A stretch of DNA of 64,000 bases from NCBI GenBank assembly GCA_022496805.1, contig CM040089.1, positions 870,501 through 934,500 on the forward strand, read 5' to 3'. Below the pieces are notes generated by a model, which did no database searches, had not been told where the DNA came from, and was given only the letters and a program-made list of their open reading frames with translations. The DNA is from Pohlia nutans (lineage: Eukaryota; Streptophyta; Bryopsida; Bryales; Mniaceae). Every line of letters begins with the position of its first letter. The stretch's first letter is position 1. A program made the position numbers and the translations under genes. This document shows, one piece after another, positions 1 through 9,246 of the stretch.

Positions 1-110
1 ATAGCAACTGCACTGCGGCGATCATGGGGATCTTCTCTCGCAGCTTCTGCGTGACAGCCATGCGCACTGTCATCACAGAGGCCGCCGGACCTCCGAGCCG
101 GACCTTCACC
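1..110 (-). pseudogene. NFU: 3' part of plastid NFU (NifU-like) gene, beyond the Copia insertion
   Basis: The reverse complement encodes the end of the second NifU-like domain of a plastid NFU protein: a [16 protein letters not shown] block followed by [19 protein letters not shown], which reads off the window edge. Plant NFU1/2/3 proteins end within a residue or two of this point, so the stop codon should lie just outside. The segment continues the exon broken at 6206: removing the retroelement and one copy of the 5-bp duplication makes the codons run on without loss (ENL then VKVR). It therefore belongs to the same gene as the exons at 6202-7087. I call it a pseudogene only because of the 6.1 kb insertion; no other damage is visible. 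If the element is spliced out (see findings) the gene could still be functional. Confidence 0.85.
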
Positions 111-284
111 TGTTAAATACATTATACAGTATCATGTAGTTAGTACACTAGATAGATACAAATTCAACAGGTGTGACTCTACATAAAGAGTCATGTCCAT
201 TTAGGAATGATCTTTGTACACAAGTATTAAAATGTAAGTGTGGATTTTATTCCATAGATAATATAAAAACATATATTTCTCACA
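111..284 (+). repeat. 5' LTR of the Copia element
   Basis: 174 bp, starting TGTTAAATAC and ending TTTCTCACA, matching 6028-6201 base for base on inspection. Its reverse complement contains TACTAAC and ends TTTAACA, which matters for possible antisense splicing at this edge. Confidence 0.96.
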
Positions 285-296
285 TGGTATCAGAGC
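285..296 (+). other. Primer-binding site for initiator tRNA-Met
   Basis: TGGTATCAGAGC immediately follows the 5' LTR. It is complementary to the 3' end of plant initiator tRNA-Met and is the standard Copia primer site. The spacing to the LTR end is zero. Confidence 0.92.
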
Positions 297-366
297 TATC
301 TTTAACACATGAGTGAGTAAAATATTTACTCGTTGTAGAATTGCTAAAATTACAAGCTAGATTGTA

Positions 367-489
367 ATGGCACTAACAAATCAATCTATTGTAATAAAAA
401 AGGCTGATGAAGAACTTGAAGTTCTGGAGCCAATAAGAAGCAATTCTACTTCTGTAAAATTAAACACACAAATAATGTGTAAGTGTTGA
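367..489 (+). CDS. Short leader ORF upstream of gag (40 codons)
   Basis: An ATG-to-TGA frame of 40 codons (begins MALTNQSIVIKK) sits in the untranslated leader between the primer site and the gag ATG at 552. I do not recognise the peptide. It may be a chance upstream ORF that lowers gag translation, or a remnant of an alternative N-terminus. Nothing in the sequence shows that it is translated. Confidence 0.2.
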   Translation: MALTNQSIVIKKADEELEVLEPIRSNSTSVKLNTQIMCKC

Positions 490-551
490 TCAAAAAGAAA
501 TTAACAAGTAAATACAAAAATCATTTCTAAAGCACATTAGAAATATTAAAA

Positions 552-2522
552 ATGAGTCAAAAAGTAGACATCAGTCATGTCACTAAATTTGATGGTTCTT
601 ATTATAACATATGGAAACATAGACTAACATTAATTTTCAAGGCTGAAAAACTGTGGCCTATTGTAAGTGGTAGTGAAACCATACCAATAGCACCAACAGC
701 AGCTGAAATTGCTGCTGGAACCCCAGCTTTACCTATCACAGGAGTAGGGAGTATAAGCGCATGGGTAGATAAAGATGCATTGTCTTTAACAATCATTAAT
801 AATTGCCTAGAAAATAATATAGTTTCACATATACAATCTTGTCAATCGTCTCATTTAGCATGGCAAGAATTAGAGAAATTATTTGAATCTCAAGATGCAG
901 TGACAAAAATGTATCTTAAGGATAGGTTATACACCTTGAAAATGAGAGAAAATGATAGTGTTACTAAACACATTCATACATTTAGAGCACATCTTGAACA
1001 ATTGCTGGCAGCAGGATCAGCAGTTCCAGATGATGAGGCAGTACTTACCTTAATGCGAAGTTTGCCTCCAAGTTATAGGTCCTTCATTAGCTCTTTGAGG
1101 AGACAACCTGGAATTACATTACAGTCATTAATAACGGATTTAATCCAAGAAGAAACACTCATGAAAAATATGAGTTTGACATCAGATAGTACATCAGCAC
1201 TTTATGTAGGAAAGAAATTTTCAAACTTTGGAAAGAAACCATATTTTAATAAAAACTTCCAAAAAGGTTACAAAGGAGAAAGTTCAAACTCCAAACCTTA
1301 TGAAAAGAAGACTACTGTTGCTGACAAGAAATGTTTTTACTGTAAAAAGCCAAGACATTTGATTAAAGATTGCAGAATAAGAATTGCTGCTGAAAGAAAT
1401 AACAACAAAAGAGAGACAAATGTTGTTACTAAATCACACAAACTATATGTGGTGGCACTATTGGTTAATAAACAACCAAATTCGACATGGTATATAGATT
1501 CGGGAGCCACTCAAGATATGTGTCATGAGCTAGAGGGATTTATAAATTATACTAAATATGCAAATAATCAACTTGTTTATTTAGGAGATGATTCAACATC
1601 ATATACAATCCAAGGATGTGGTGATGTAAATATAAAACTTTCAAGTGGAGGTGAGAGAATCATACCTGATGTTTTACACGTACCAGGTCTTGCAAAGAAT
1701 TTATTTTCTGCAAAACAATTAGACCACGCTGGAGGAGAAATAAGAATTAAAGCTGGAATATCAACACTCATAAACAAATTTGGTGAAACAATTGCAACAT
1801 GTAAGCTAAGTCCTGACCTGTATGAATTAGGTCAAACTATTACCTATAATGCCCAACAGATTGCTATCCCAGCTACTACAAGTTTAAACAAAGCCAATTT
1901 GTGGCATTTGAGATTAGGCCACATAAATCAGCATAGATTAAAAGAAATACAAACCATGGCAAAAGGCATTGAATCTTTTAATGAGAAAGATATGACCTTA
2001 TGCCAACCTTGTATAAAAAGCAAACAACACAAAGAGAAATTCCCTAAACAAAGTACACAAAGATCTACTGAATTATTAAGACTTGTACATTCTGATATAT
2101 GTGGTCCTATGCAAGTTAGCACTCATACTGGATGCACTTATTTTATTACCTTTATTGATGATTTATCCAGATATTGTCATGTATACTTAATAAAACACAA
2201 ATCAGAAGCACTTGATAAATTTATTGAGTATAAAACATTTGTAGAAAAACAAACCAATCATCAAATTAAAATATTAAGATCAGACCGTGGAGGGGAATAC
2301 ATGTCAAATGAATTTAAAGAATTTTGTAAGAAAGAAGGAATTAAACAAGAATTTACTACAGCCTATACACCACAACAGAATGGGGTCTCTGAAAGAAAGA
2401 ATAGAACATTAGTAACTACAATTCTTGCAATGTTAGCCTATTCTAATTTACCTAAGATTTTTTGGGGTGAAGACTCCAAACTGCAAATTATCTTCAAAAC
2501 CGATGCCCTACTAAGGCTGTGA
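552..2522 (+). CDS. Copia gag-protease-integrase (polyprotein, 5' portion, frameshifted)
   Basis: 656-codon frame. Residues 1-240 are a Copia gag domain (opens MSQKVDISHVTKFDG, with W and Y positions typical of the UBN2/gag family). A CCHC zinc knuckle (CFYCKKPRHLIKDC) starts near residue 261. The aspartic protease motif DSGAT is near 316. The integrase has an HHCC-type zinc region from about 449 (LWHLRLGH), followed by catalytic acidic residues in HSDICGP, FIDDLSRY and DRGGEY. The last 17 residues are out of register with the family: the proper integrase frame resumes one base earlier from about 2474, so a single base appears to be missing near 2469-2476. The frame then stops at 2522. Either the element is defective and depends on others, or this is a sequencing error. 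Confidence 0.93.
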   Translation: MSQKVDISHVTKFDGSYYNIWKHRLTLIFKAEKLWPIVSGSETIPIAPTAAEIAAGTPALPITGVGSISAWVDKDALSLTIINNCLENNIVSHIQSCQSSHLAWQELEKLFESQDAVTKMYLKDRLYTLKMRENDSVTKHIHTFRAHLEQLLAAGSAVPDDEAVLTLMRSLPPSYRSFISSLRRQPGITLQSLITDLIQEETLMKNMSLTSDSTSALYVGKKFSNFGKKPYFNKNFQKGYKGESSNSKPYEKKTTVADKKCFYCKKPRHLIKDCRIRIAAERNNNKRETNVVTKSHKLYVVALLVNKQPNSTWYIDSGATQDMCHELEGFINYTKYANNQLVYLGDDSTSYTIQGCGDVNIKLSSGGERIIPDVLHVPGLAKNLFSAKQLDHAGGEIRIKAGISTLINKFGETIATCKLSPDLYELGQTITYNAQQIAIPATTSLNKANLWHLRLGHINQHRLKEIQTMAKGIESFNEKDMTLCQPCIKSKQHKEKFPKQSTQRSTELLRLVHSDICGPMQVSTHTGCTYFITFIDDLSRYCHVYLIKHKSEALDKFIEYKTFVEKQTNHQIKILRSDRGGEYMSNEFKEFCKKEGIKQEFTTAYTPQQNGVSERKNRTLVTTILAMLAYSNLPKIFWGEDSKLQIIFKTDALLRL

Positions 2523-5500
2523 CTGAAAATAAAACGCCATTTGAAATATGGTATGGGCATCAACCCAACTTGTCATACCTTAAAATCTTTGGATGCAAAG
2601 CTCATGTTTTTGTTCCTAAAGAAAAGCGAAAGAAATTAGATTCACATTCACAAGAAGCAATATTTTTAGGCTATAGTACAGAATCTAAAGCATATCGCCT
2701 AATGAATCTTAACAACAAAAGCATCATTATTTCTAGAGATGTTATATTTGATGAAGTGCCATCTCATGAAAAAGACAAGACCTTGACATATGAGAATGAT
2801 GACAAGGATCTGATGGACTTACAACTACTACAAAGACCTTCTACAATCATGAAGTCTAATCCCACCAATTTACTTCATAATCAAGGTGTGTCTCATGAAC
2901 AATTACAACAAACCATAGATCTACAACCAATATCTCATAGTTCTCCTAACTTAGAGAGCCAACTTCCATCCCACGATGATGTAGTTGAAGCCTTCTCTCA
3001 ATTATCATTACACAATGACAATGATAGAATAACCTCACCTCTTGACGAACCTGAAGTTACTTCCATATTAAGAGAACCAAGCCCTCCACCTACTTTGTCT
3101 CGACCTAGAAGAAATATTAAACCAATCAAAAGGTTAATTGAGTCCATCCAAGGAAGACCAGAATATAAACCTAATTGTCATAGAAATCATCAAGCTAATG
3201 TTGTTCTTACCTCTACACAAGCACCTCAATCCCTTCAAGAAGCTTTAGAGAGAGTTGACGCCAACGAATGGCACGCTGCCATTACTGCAGAACTCACCGC
3301 ATTAGAAAAGAATAATACATGGAGTTTAGTCCCTCTTCCTTCAAATAGAAAACCAATCAGTTCAAAATGGATTTTTAAGATTAAAACCAAAGTTGATGGT
3401 ACTATTGACAAATATAAGGCTAGACTAGTTGCAAGAGGCTTTACTCAAATCCCAGGTATTGATTACACCGAGACATTCTCTCCCGTAGTCAAACTCAATT
3501 CTATCAAAGTGCTCCTTGCCTTAGCTGCTCAACACAACTTAGAGGTTCACCAATTAGATGTTAAGACAACATTTTTAAATGGATTTATAACAGAAGACAT
3601 ATATATGAGTATACCTGAAGGATTACCCCCTCCTAAACATACCAATTTGGTCTGTAAATTAAACAAATCTTTATATGGCCTGAAGCAATCTTCTAGGGCG
3701 TGGTATCAACGATTAGACCAATATTTACTACTCCATAAATACCAACGCTTAGAATCAGATGCTAATATCTATGTTAAGAGGGCAACTGATAATGGTTTTA
3801 CAATTATTACAGTATATGTTGATGATTGTATTATCATTAGCAACCATGTTGCTTTAATTCAACAAGTCAAAGATATCCTACAAAAGGAATTTGACACGTC
3901 AGATGAAGGAGAAATACATTATACTCTAGGAAATGCAATCATAAGGAATCGACAAGAAGGATGGATAATTCTACATCAACAAAAATATTTAACAAATAAG
4001 CTTCAAGAATTTAATATGCTTAATTGTAACCCATTAAGCACACCAATGCAATCTGGGGTTCATTTGAGTAAAGACGAAGATCTGCAATCCTCACAAGACC
4101 CATATCCTTACTCTCAAGTTGTTGGCAGCTTAATGCATGCCATCGTGAACTCCCGGCCTGATTGTGCATATGCTGTCAGCAGTTTAGCACAATATTTATC
4201 TAACCCTAATATATCTCACATACAAACATTAAAAAGAACTTTACGATACATTAAAGGTACCTTAGCTTATGGAATCAAGTATCAAAAGTCTGAACAAGGA
4301 GATGTGCTTCATGGCTTTTCCGATGCAGACTGGGCAGGTGACAAGGACACCCGTCGATCTACCTCCGGTTATTGTTTCATCCTTGCAGGCGGTGTCATTT
4401 CCTGGGGAAGCAAGAAACAACAATCAGTAGCACTCTCCTCTACAGAATCCGAATATATGGCCTTGGCAAAGGCCACCGCTGAAGCAATTTGGTTACGAAA
4501 ATTATTACATGAACTTGGTTTTGTTCAATCCCATCCAACCATAATATATTCAGATAGTCAAAGCGCCATTGCTTTAAGCGAAAATCCCAAGTACCACTCT
4601 AGAAGCAAACATGTAGACACCCAATACCATTTTACCAGAGAAAAAGTTCTTACACAAGAAATTCAGCTTCACTATGTTCCCACAGCAGACATGACAGCTG
4701 ATATTTTTACCAAATCCTTATCTAGAGATAAACATTATCATTGTATGTCAAAATTAGGCATGAATTTGATCTCCTTATTTTCAAATCCTGCCCCAAAACC
4801 TCCTGTCCAAGCTTTAATGACTTATACAAGACGAGTCCCACCATCCCTCTTATGTGGGAGCACCTTTGATACTGATATCAAAGCCACTACATCACTTCTT
4901 CACCACTTATTTCCACCCGTAGATATTCAACCCTTCTACCCGCTAGTGCAGTGCGCAACACAAGGCTTTTCTCAGTCTTGGAGTGGGAGACACTATCAGC
5001 CTTCATGCTGTAGATTATCCAAGACTTCTCAAAGTGAACAATATTTTAAACAAAAATGTCTTAACTGTTTAAATCCTAGCAAAAGTCATAAATATAGTAT
5101 TTGTTGGAACTTACCTCATCTTGCAAAACAGGTCAACATCAAAAGTAATTTTCGACCTCAACGTTGTGAGCAGCTTCTGCAATCAACCAACATTATTAGA
5201 AACATGGTTCCAGCTAAAATCGTCAACGTATCAAACAAAGAAAGACTTAAAAATAGTTTTTCTCCGAGAAATAATCAGACCAAAGGCCTAGCTAGGGAGG
5301 CCCAGTACAACAAACAAAGGGATCAGATCAAAAGCTCAAGGGCCGAGTCAAAGATCATGCATCAGGGACCAATCTTATCAAGGGACCAACACAATCAGTC
5401 AAACGCCCAGCAAATCAAGGAAGCATCAAAATCTTTTCAAAAGTACCTGGGCCCATCTCCTTATCAACCAACCAGTAGAAGTCTTACGTGCAACTATTAC

Positions 5501-5989
5501 AAACTTCCATATTCATCTACACAATGCAAGCAAAGGCAGAAAAGCCGAAGAATCTCACCTGGATTAAGATCACGCTCATCATCACAAGTTCCACAAAACC
5601 CGTGCAAAAGGAAAGAAAACAGAAGAAAGCTCAAAAACCCTTACCTGTACTTTGAAAATGACAGCGCTGGTATTGACGAACGTCGCACAAGCCACCAGAT
5701 CAAGCCTCCATTATCTCAGCAACTTCCACATCAATACAGTCCAACTCACAAATGGTTCCTCGAAATAATCCAAGATCTACAAAAGCTACTATGGAAGATG
5801 CGAGTTGTATCAACGCACCTAGATCTAATGAGACAGTGGGAGAACTCAACCGCAGAGAAGCAGTGGGAGCACTCTGCAGCAACAACGACAAGGAAGGAGG
5901 AAAAGGAGACAGAAACCCTAAACCAAGCATATATGAAGAAACTCAAAATGGATGAAACCCTACGCTGGATGAAACCTTACAACGGATGA
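2519..5989 (+). CDS. Copia integrase C-terminus, reverse transcriptase and RNase H (polyprotein, 3' portion)
   Basis: This frame is open from about 2474; the first in-frame GTG at 2519 is not a real start. It carries the integrase C-terminal region (PFEIWYGHQP, IFGCKAHVF), then reverse transcriptase (SKWIFKIKTK, HQLDVKTTFLNG, and the catalytic YVDDC near residue 431), then RNase H (DADWAG near 602, STESEYMALA near 641, KHVDTQYHF near 697). All expected acidic residues are present. Copia polyproteins normally end soon after RNase H. Here the frame runs on for about 400 residues to 5989, rich in Q, N, S, K and R, with no domain I recognise. The 3' LTR starts 38 bp after the stop. Confidence 0.92.
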   Translation: MTENKTPFEIWYGHQPNLSYLKIFGCKAHVFVPKEKRKKLDSHSQEAIFLGYSTESKAYRLMNLNNKSIIISRDVIFDEVPSHEKDKTLTYENDDKDLMDLQLLQRPSTIMKSNPTNLLHNQGVSHEQLQQTIDLQPISHSSPNLESQLPSHDDVVEAFSQLSLHNDNDRITSPLDEPEVTSILREPSPPPTLSRPRRNIKPIKRLIESIQGRPEYKPNCHRNHQANVVLTSTQAPQSLQEALERVDANEWHAAITAELTALEKNNTWSLVPLPSNRKPISSKWIFKIKTKVDGTIDKYKARLVARGFTQIPGIDYTETFSPVVKLNSIKVLLALAAQHNLEVHQLDVKTTFLNGFITEDIYMSIPEGLPPPKHTNLVCKLNKSLYGLKQSSRAWYQRLDQYLLLHKYQRLESDANIYVKRATDNGFTIITVYVDDCIIISNHVALIQQVKDILQKEFDTSDEGEIHYTLGNAIIRNRQEGWIILHQQKYLTNKLQEFNMLNCNPLSTPMQSGVHLSKDEDLQSSQDPYPYSQVVGSLMHAIVNSRPDCAYAVSSLAQYLSNPNISHIQTLKRTLRYIKGTLAYGIKYQKSEQGDVLHGFSDADWAGDKDTRRSTSGYCFILAGGVISWGSKKQQSVALSSTESEYMALAKATAEAIWLRKLLHELGFVQSHPTIIYSDSQSAIALSENPKYHSRSKHVDTQYHFTREKVLTQEIQLHYVPTADMTADIFTKSLSRDKHYHCMSKLGMNLISLFSNPAPKPPVQALMTYTRRVPPSLLCGSTFDTDIKATTSLLHHLFPPVDIQPFYPLVQCATQGFSQSWSGRHYQPSCCRLSKTSQSEQYFKQKCLNCLNPSKSHKYSICWNLPHLAKQVNIKSNFRPQRCEQLLQSTNIIRNMVPAKIVNVSNKERLKNSFSPRNNQTKGLAREAQYNKQRDQIKSSRAESKIMHQGPILSRDQHNQSNAQQIKEASKSFQKYLGPSPYQPTSRSLTCNYYKLPYSSTQCKQRQKSRRISPGLRSRSSSQVPQNPCKRKENRRKLKNPYLYFENDSAGIDERRTSHQIKPPLSQQLPHQYSPTHKWFLEIIQDLQKLLWKMRVVSTHLDLMRQWENSTAEKQWEHSAATTTRKEEKETETLNQAYMKKLKMDETLRWMKPYNG

Positions 5990-6018
5990 AAACTTTGCGA
6001 ATGACGAAACTAGTGTAC

Positions 6019-6027
6019 TAGTGGGAG
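6019..6027 (+). other. Polypurine tract of the Copia element
   Basis: TAGTGGGAG ends at the base before the 3' LTR, as expected for the plus-strand primer. Four further GTGGGAG motifs occur upstream, at about 4855, 4984, 5836 and 5863. Confidence 0.75.
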
Positions 6028-6201
6028 TGTTAAATACATTATACAGTATCATGTAGTTAGTACACTAGATAGATACAAATTCAACAGGTGTGACTCTACA
6101 TAAAGAGTCATGTCCATTTAGGAATGATCTTTGTACACAAGTATTAAAATGTAAGTGTGGATTTTATTCCATAGATAATATAAAAACATATATTTCTCAC
6201 A
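6028..6201 (+). repeat. 3' LTR of the Copia element
   Basis: 174 bp, identical by eye to 111-284, and followed by the duplicated target TCACC at 6202-6206. Confidence 0.96.
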
Positions 6202-7087
6202 TCACCAGGTTCTCGTCGATCTTCACGAGCTCAAGCTCGCCGCCTCCCGTCCCTCCCAAATACGGCCGAATCTCAGACAATACAGCCTCCACGTTCTCAT
6301 CCGTGAGCGCAAGCCCGGTCTCCTCGTCCTTGATCTGCTCCACGGCCTCAATCGCAGGAATCCTCTGGATCAGGCGTCGCTCGATCCCCATCCTCATGGT
6401 CATGGTCGAGCTCGGGCATGAGCCGCACGCGCCCTGAACACTTATTTCGTTAAAATGAGAATCTGATCATATAACCAACCATACAAACTTCTGTAGTTAA
6501 TCGGACTCAATGAGAAATTAATTTGTTGATAGGTTTTCAAAAAAATATTAATGCACCTGCAGTTTCAGCTTCACCACCAGCCCATCGATCTCGTGCAGGG
6601 CGACGTTCCCTCCGTCCGAGATCAGGAACGGCCGCACCTCGTCCAGCACGGTTTCCACATTCTCCTCCGTCAATTCCAAACCCTCCGACCGTGTGATATG
6701 GGTACCCCTCCCTGAAATAGTGTGAATCTTTTAGAAAAATTACAAAACTTAGATGGTGTTGTAGATGACATGGTAGCAACCGCATACATGGTGTTTAAAG
6801 ACGGCATTTCTAGCACACATAAAATGAGACTTTATAAACGATAGTGTTTGAACTCGTGCTCAAGACGGTCTAAGGGGTACACATTTCAGACCTCTGTGGA
6901 ACGCTGCTACTGTGCTCCTGAACTTAGTCGGCCGTGATCTAAGTCGCAAGCCAACCCTCGCCTTAGGCAATATTCTCGCCAGGCTCACATAATTCACGGA
7001 TTGCTTCGCACCGAGAATCATGGGCGCTGCCTCTTGATGCGAGCAACCCAGCGCCGTCGCTTGCATCATTACCGCTGATCTTGCCAT
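6202..7087 (-). pseudogene. NFU: Plastid NFU (NifU-like) Fe-S scaffold gene, exons 1-3, interrupted by Copia
   Basis: Three exons by GT-AG rules: 7087-6892, 6711-6557, and 6433-6206 continuing at 109-1. Phases agree (1, 0, 0). Residues 1-65 look like a plastid transit peptide (MARSAVMMQ, then rich in S, R and A). Then comes a NifU domain ([33 protein letters not shown]) with the Fe-S cysteines in [14 protein letters not shown] second, CxxC-less NifU-like domain follows ([19 protein letters not shown]). This is the layout of plant plastid NFU1/2/3, which assemble clusters and pass them to photosystem I and other plastid proteins. The predicted length of about 230 residues fits. The Copia insertion falls inside domain II. 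If the element is not removed from the RNA, the frame reads ENLVM and then a stop inside the LTR. The TE supplies plausible splice sites that would repair the frame. Confidence 0.88.
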
Positions 7088-8222
7088 CCTCGCAAACTTC
7101 GATCTCTATGCTTTTCGTTATTCACCAGCACGAATGAAGTCTTCTTGCTAGTTCTCACTGATATTACCCGAGTTGCCGCCTGCAGAATCATCCCAACACG
7201 AAATTCAGATTTTTGCATGCAATAAACCCTAAGTATATTCTGCAGGTTACGTGGCGCTTCAATCACAACGTTCAGAAAACACGAATTCACCTGCAATTCA
7301 CGATGGAGAATTCAGGACAGACTTCTAGCTAGGTCTATCTAGGTCTAAATTCACGACAAACTTCTAGATAATGTTGCAAACCCGCAGGTACAAATGGCAG
7401 AGGTACGGATCAAGCAGCAGGTAGCACATCGACAAGCTCAGTCAAGTATTGGAATTATATAAGCATCGAGATGGAGAAATGATCGAGTCGACGATTACGG
7501 TCCAGATGAAAAGCAGCAGGCCGGCTCTCGCACAAATTTTAACTTGCATAGTAACATACTAGGACAATTCAACGAATTCTAATAATTTTATACTAGAAAG
7601 CAAGTAGTGCAGGCTCAGCCATCATGCAGTAGCACAGAAAAAGAATTCATATCATGGACACGTATACACCAGGGTCTCATATGCGATTCCCTGTGACGTT
7701 TTCCCGACATACACAGGGAATTTGTAAAAAGACAAAGGGGAAGAACAAAGACACACAGGGAAAACTGAGACACACAGGGAAAAATGAGACACAGGGAACA
7801 CTCAGTTTTCCCTGTGTGTCTCAATATTCCCTGTGTGTCTTTGTTCTTTCCTGTGTACTCTTTACAAATTCCCTGTGTAATGAAATTCACACAGGGAATA
7901 CACACGGAAACACACAGGGAATCCACTTTAAGCTCCACGTAGCAGGTCGGAGGTGGGTGGTGAGAATGAATCGGTGCAGGCGCTGTAGTTGACTTACGTA
8001 ACTCACAGAAAGACAGAAAGCCCGAGTAAGCTAGCGCCGCAAGAGATCGATCAGCAAGGGAGGTCTACGTACGTGTGGGAGGCATGCAGTGAGCGAGAGT
8101 GCGAGAGAGAAGAGATGAAGAAAGGCATTTATACTGTACTGTACGTTGGCGTCCCACGCGGCGCTGGGATTCGAGGAAGTCTCGTTAGTCGGTACCAGGG
8201 GCTTTTGGCGGCCACTTGGCAC
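7088..8222. other. Upstream region of NFU with a long hairpin; no other gene
   Basis: This holds the probable promoter and 5'UTR of the minus-strand NFU gene. Apart from the hairpin at 7711-7878 I see no coding exon. Small open frames are scattered and lack family similarity. Confidence 0.5.
7711..7878. repeat. Inverted repeat built from ACACAGGGAA motifs (73-bp arms)
   Basis: Arms 7711-7783 and 7806-7878 are reverse complements except for several mismatches, separated by a 22-bp loop. The motif ACACAGGGAA recurs within each arm and again just outside (about 7890-7922). The transcript would form a long stem. It lies about 620 bp upstream of the NFU ATG and is probably a MITE or small foldback. 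Confidence 0.8.
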
Positions 8223-9246
8223 TGTACAGTCGGGTACAAGATGGTTACGAATTCTGGATCTAGTTGAGATTTGTGGGAACTTTGGAAGGCCCATGTATGC
8301 TCAAAAATGAGCGGAATTTCAAATTGTAAATTGCATTGGAATCACACTAAAGTTTATTTTATCATCATTACATATACACATGTAATTGAAAATCATACAA
8401 TTTTTTTGATGCTTTCTATATGCTATCTACCATTTAGTACTGCCACCATTTGTAAAAATTACAACTTGTATTTAATGGTACATATTAGAAATGAACCTTC
8501 ACAATTGCTTTAGAGATACTTGATCCCACACCGCTTGAACTACTTGTAATACCATATTCGTTATTTTGGGAGATTTCCGGTCGCCCAATTTAATGACAGT
8601 TTAGGTGGAGTTGACCTAAATTGTACCCGTAGATTGGGTACTTCACTGAAATTGGACAAAACAACCAATCATCAAAATTTTCGAATAGCCATAACTTACT
8701 CAAATTTTGTCCAAATTGAGCATATGAGGTGTTATTTGACATCTACGAAAAAAGTAGATGTCAAAAAACACCTCATATGCCCAATTTGGACAAAATTTGA
8801 GTAAGTTATGACCATTTAAAAATTTCGACGATTAGTTGTTTTGTCCAGTTTCAGTGAAGTATCCACTCAGTAGGTACAATTTAGGTCGACTCGACCTAAA
8901 CTGTATATTCCCAAAATCATGGAATTTTCCCATTATAATGAATATGGTGTTTTGTATGATTTCTTACTTATTCTGTACTTAAATGCAAAAAATCTTTGAC
9001 TATCTTCCAAAGGTTCACTATGAGATGATAGATAGTGTATAAAAAGAAATCTAAATTGTTGTATGATTTTAAATTATTCTTTTTTCACTTATTATGAAGT
9101 TGAAGCACGCTTCATTGCAATTCCAATGCAATTTGTGGTTTCAAAATCGGTTCATTTTTGAGCATGCTAGAGCTTCCTAAAAATTGTTGAACTTTCTAGT
9201 GAAAAGTGATTGAAAAATTCGTAAGCATATTGTACCCAACTGTACA
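8223..9246. mobile_element. 1-kb foldback (palindromic) element
   Basis: The outer ends TGTACAGTCGGGTACAA (8223) and its near-complement ending at 9246 pair. Inner blocks also pair around a centre near 8735-8750: GCTCAAAAATGA with its complement near 9160, CCATATTCGTTAT at 8553 with its complement near 8940, and a 170-bp core at about 8590-8910. The arms are therefore roughly 500 bp each with a tiny loop. No transposase frame is present, so it is non-autonomous. I could not fix a target duplication. Confidence 0.8.

Larger units (their letters stand above)
106..6206 (+). mobile_element. Complete Ty1/Copia LTR retrotransposon with target duplication
   Basis: Two 174-bp LTRs (111-284 and 6028-6201), identical by eye, begin TG and end CA. 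They are flanked by the 5-bp duplication TCACC (106-110 and 6202-6206). A tRNA-iMet primer site directly follows the 5' LTR and a purine tract directly precedes the 3' LTR. Between them lie gag, protease, integrase, reverse transcriptase and RNase H in that order, which is the Copia (Pseudoviridae) order. Identical LTRs imply a recent insertion. The element lies antisense to the NFU gene and splits its third exon. The pol frame is broken by one shift near 2469-2476, and about 1.2 kb of extra open frame lies between RNase H and the 3' LTR. Confidence 0.97.

Noticed and set aside
5700..5946. Antisense frames at the end of the Copia element
   Set aside because: Leucine/serine-rich shadows of the charged sense frame with no domain or supporting signal.
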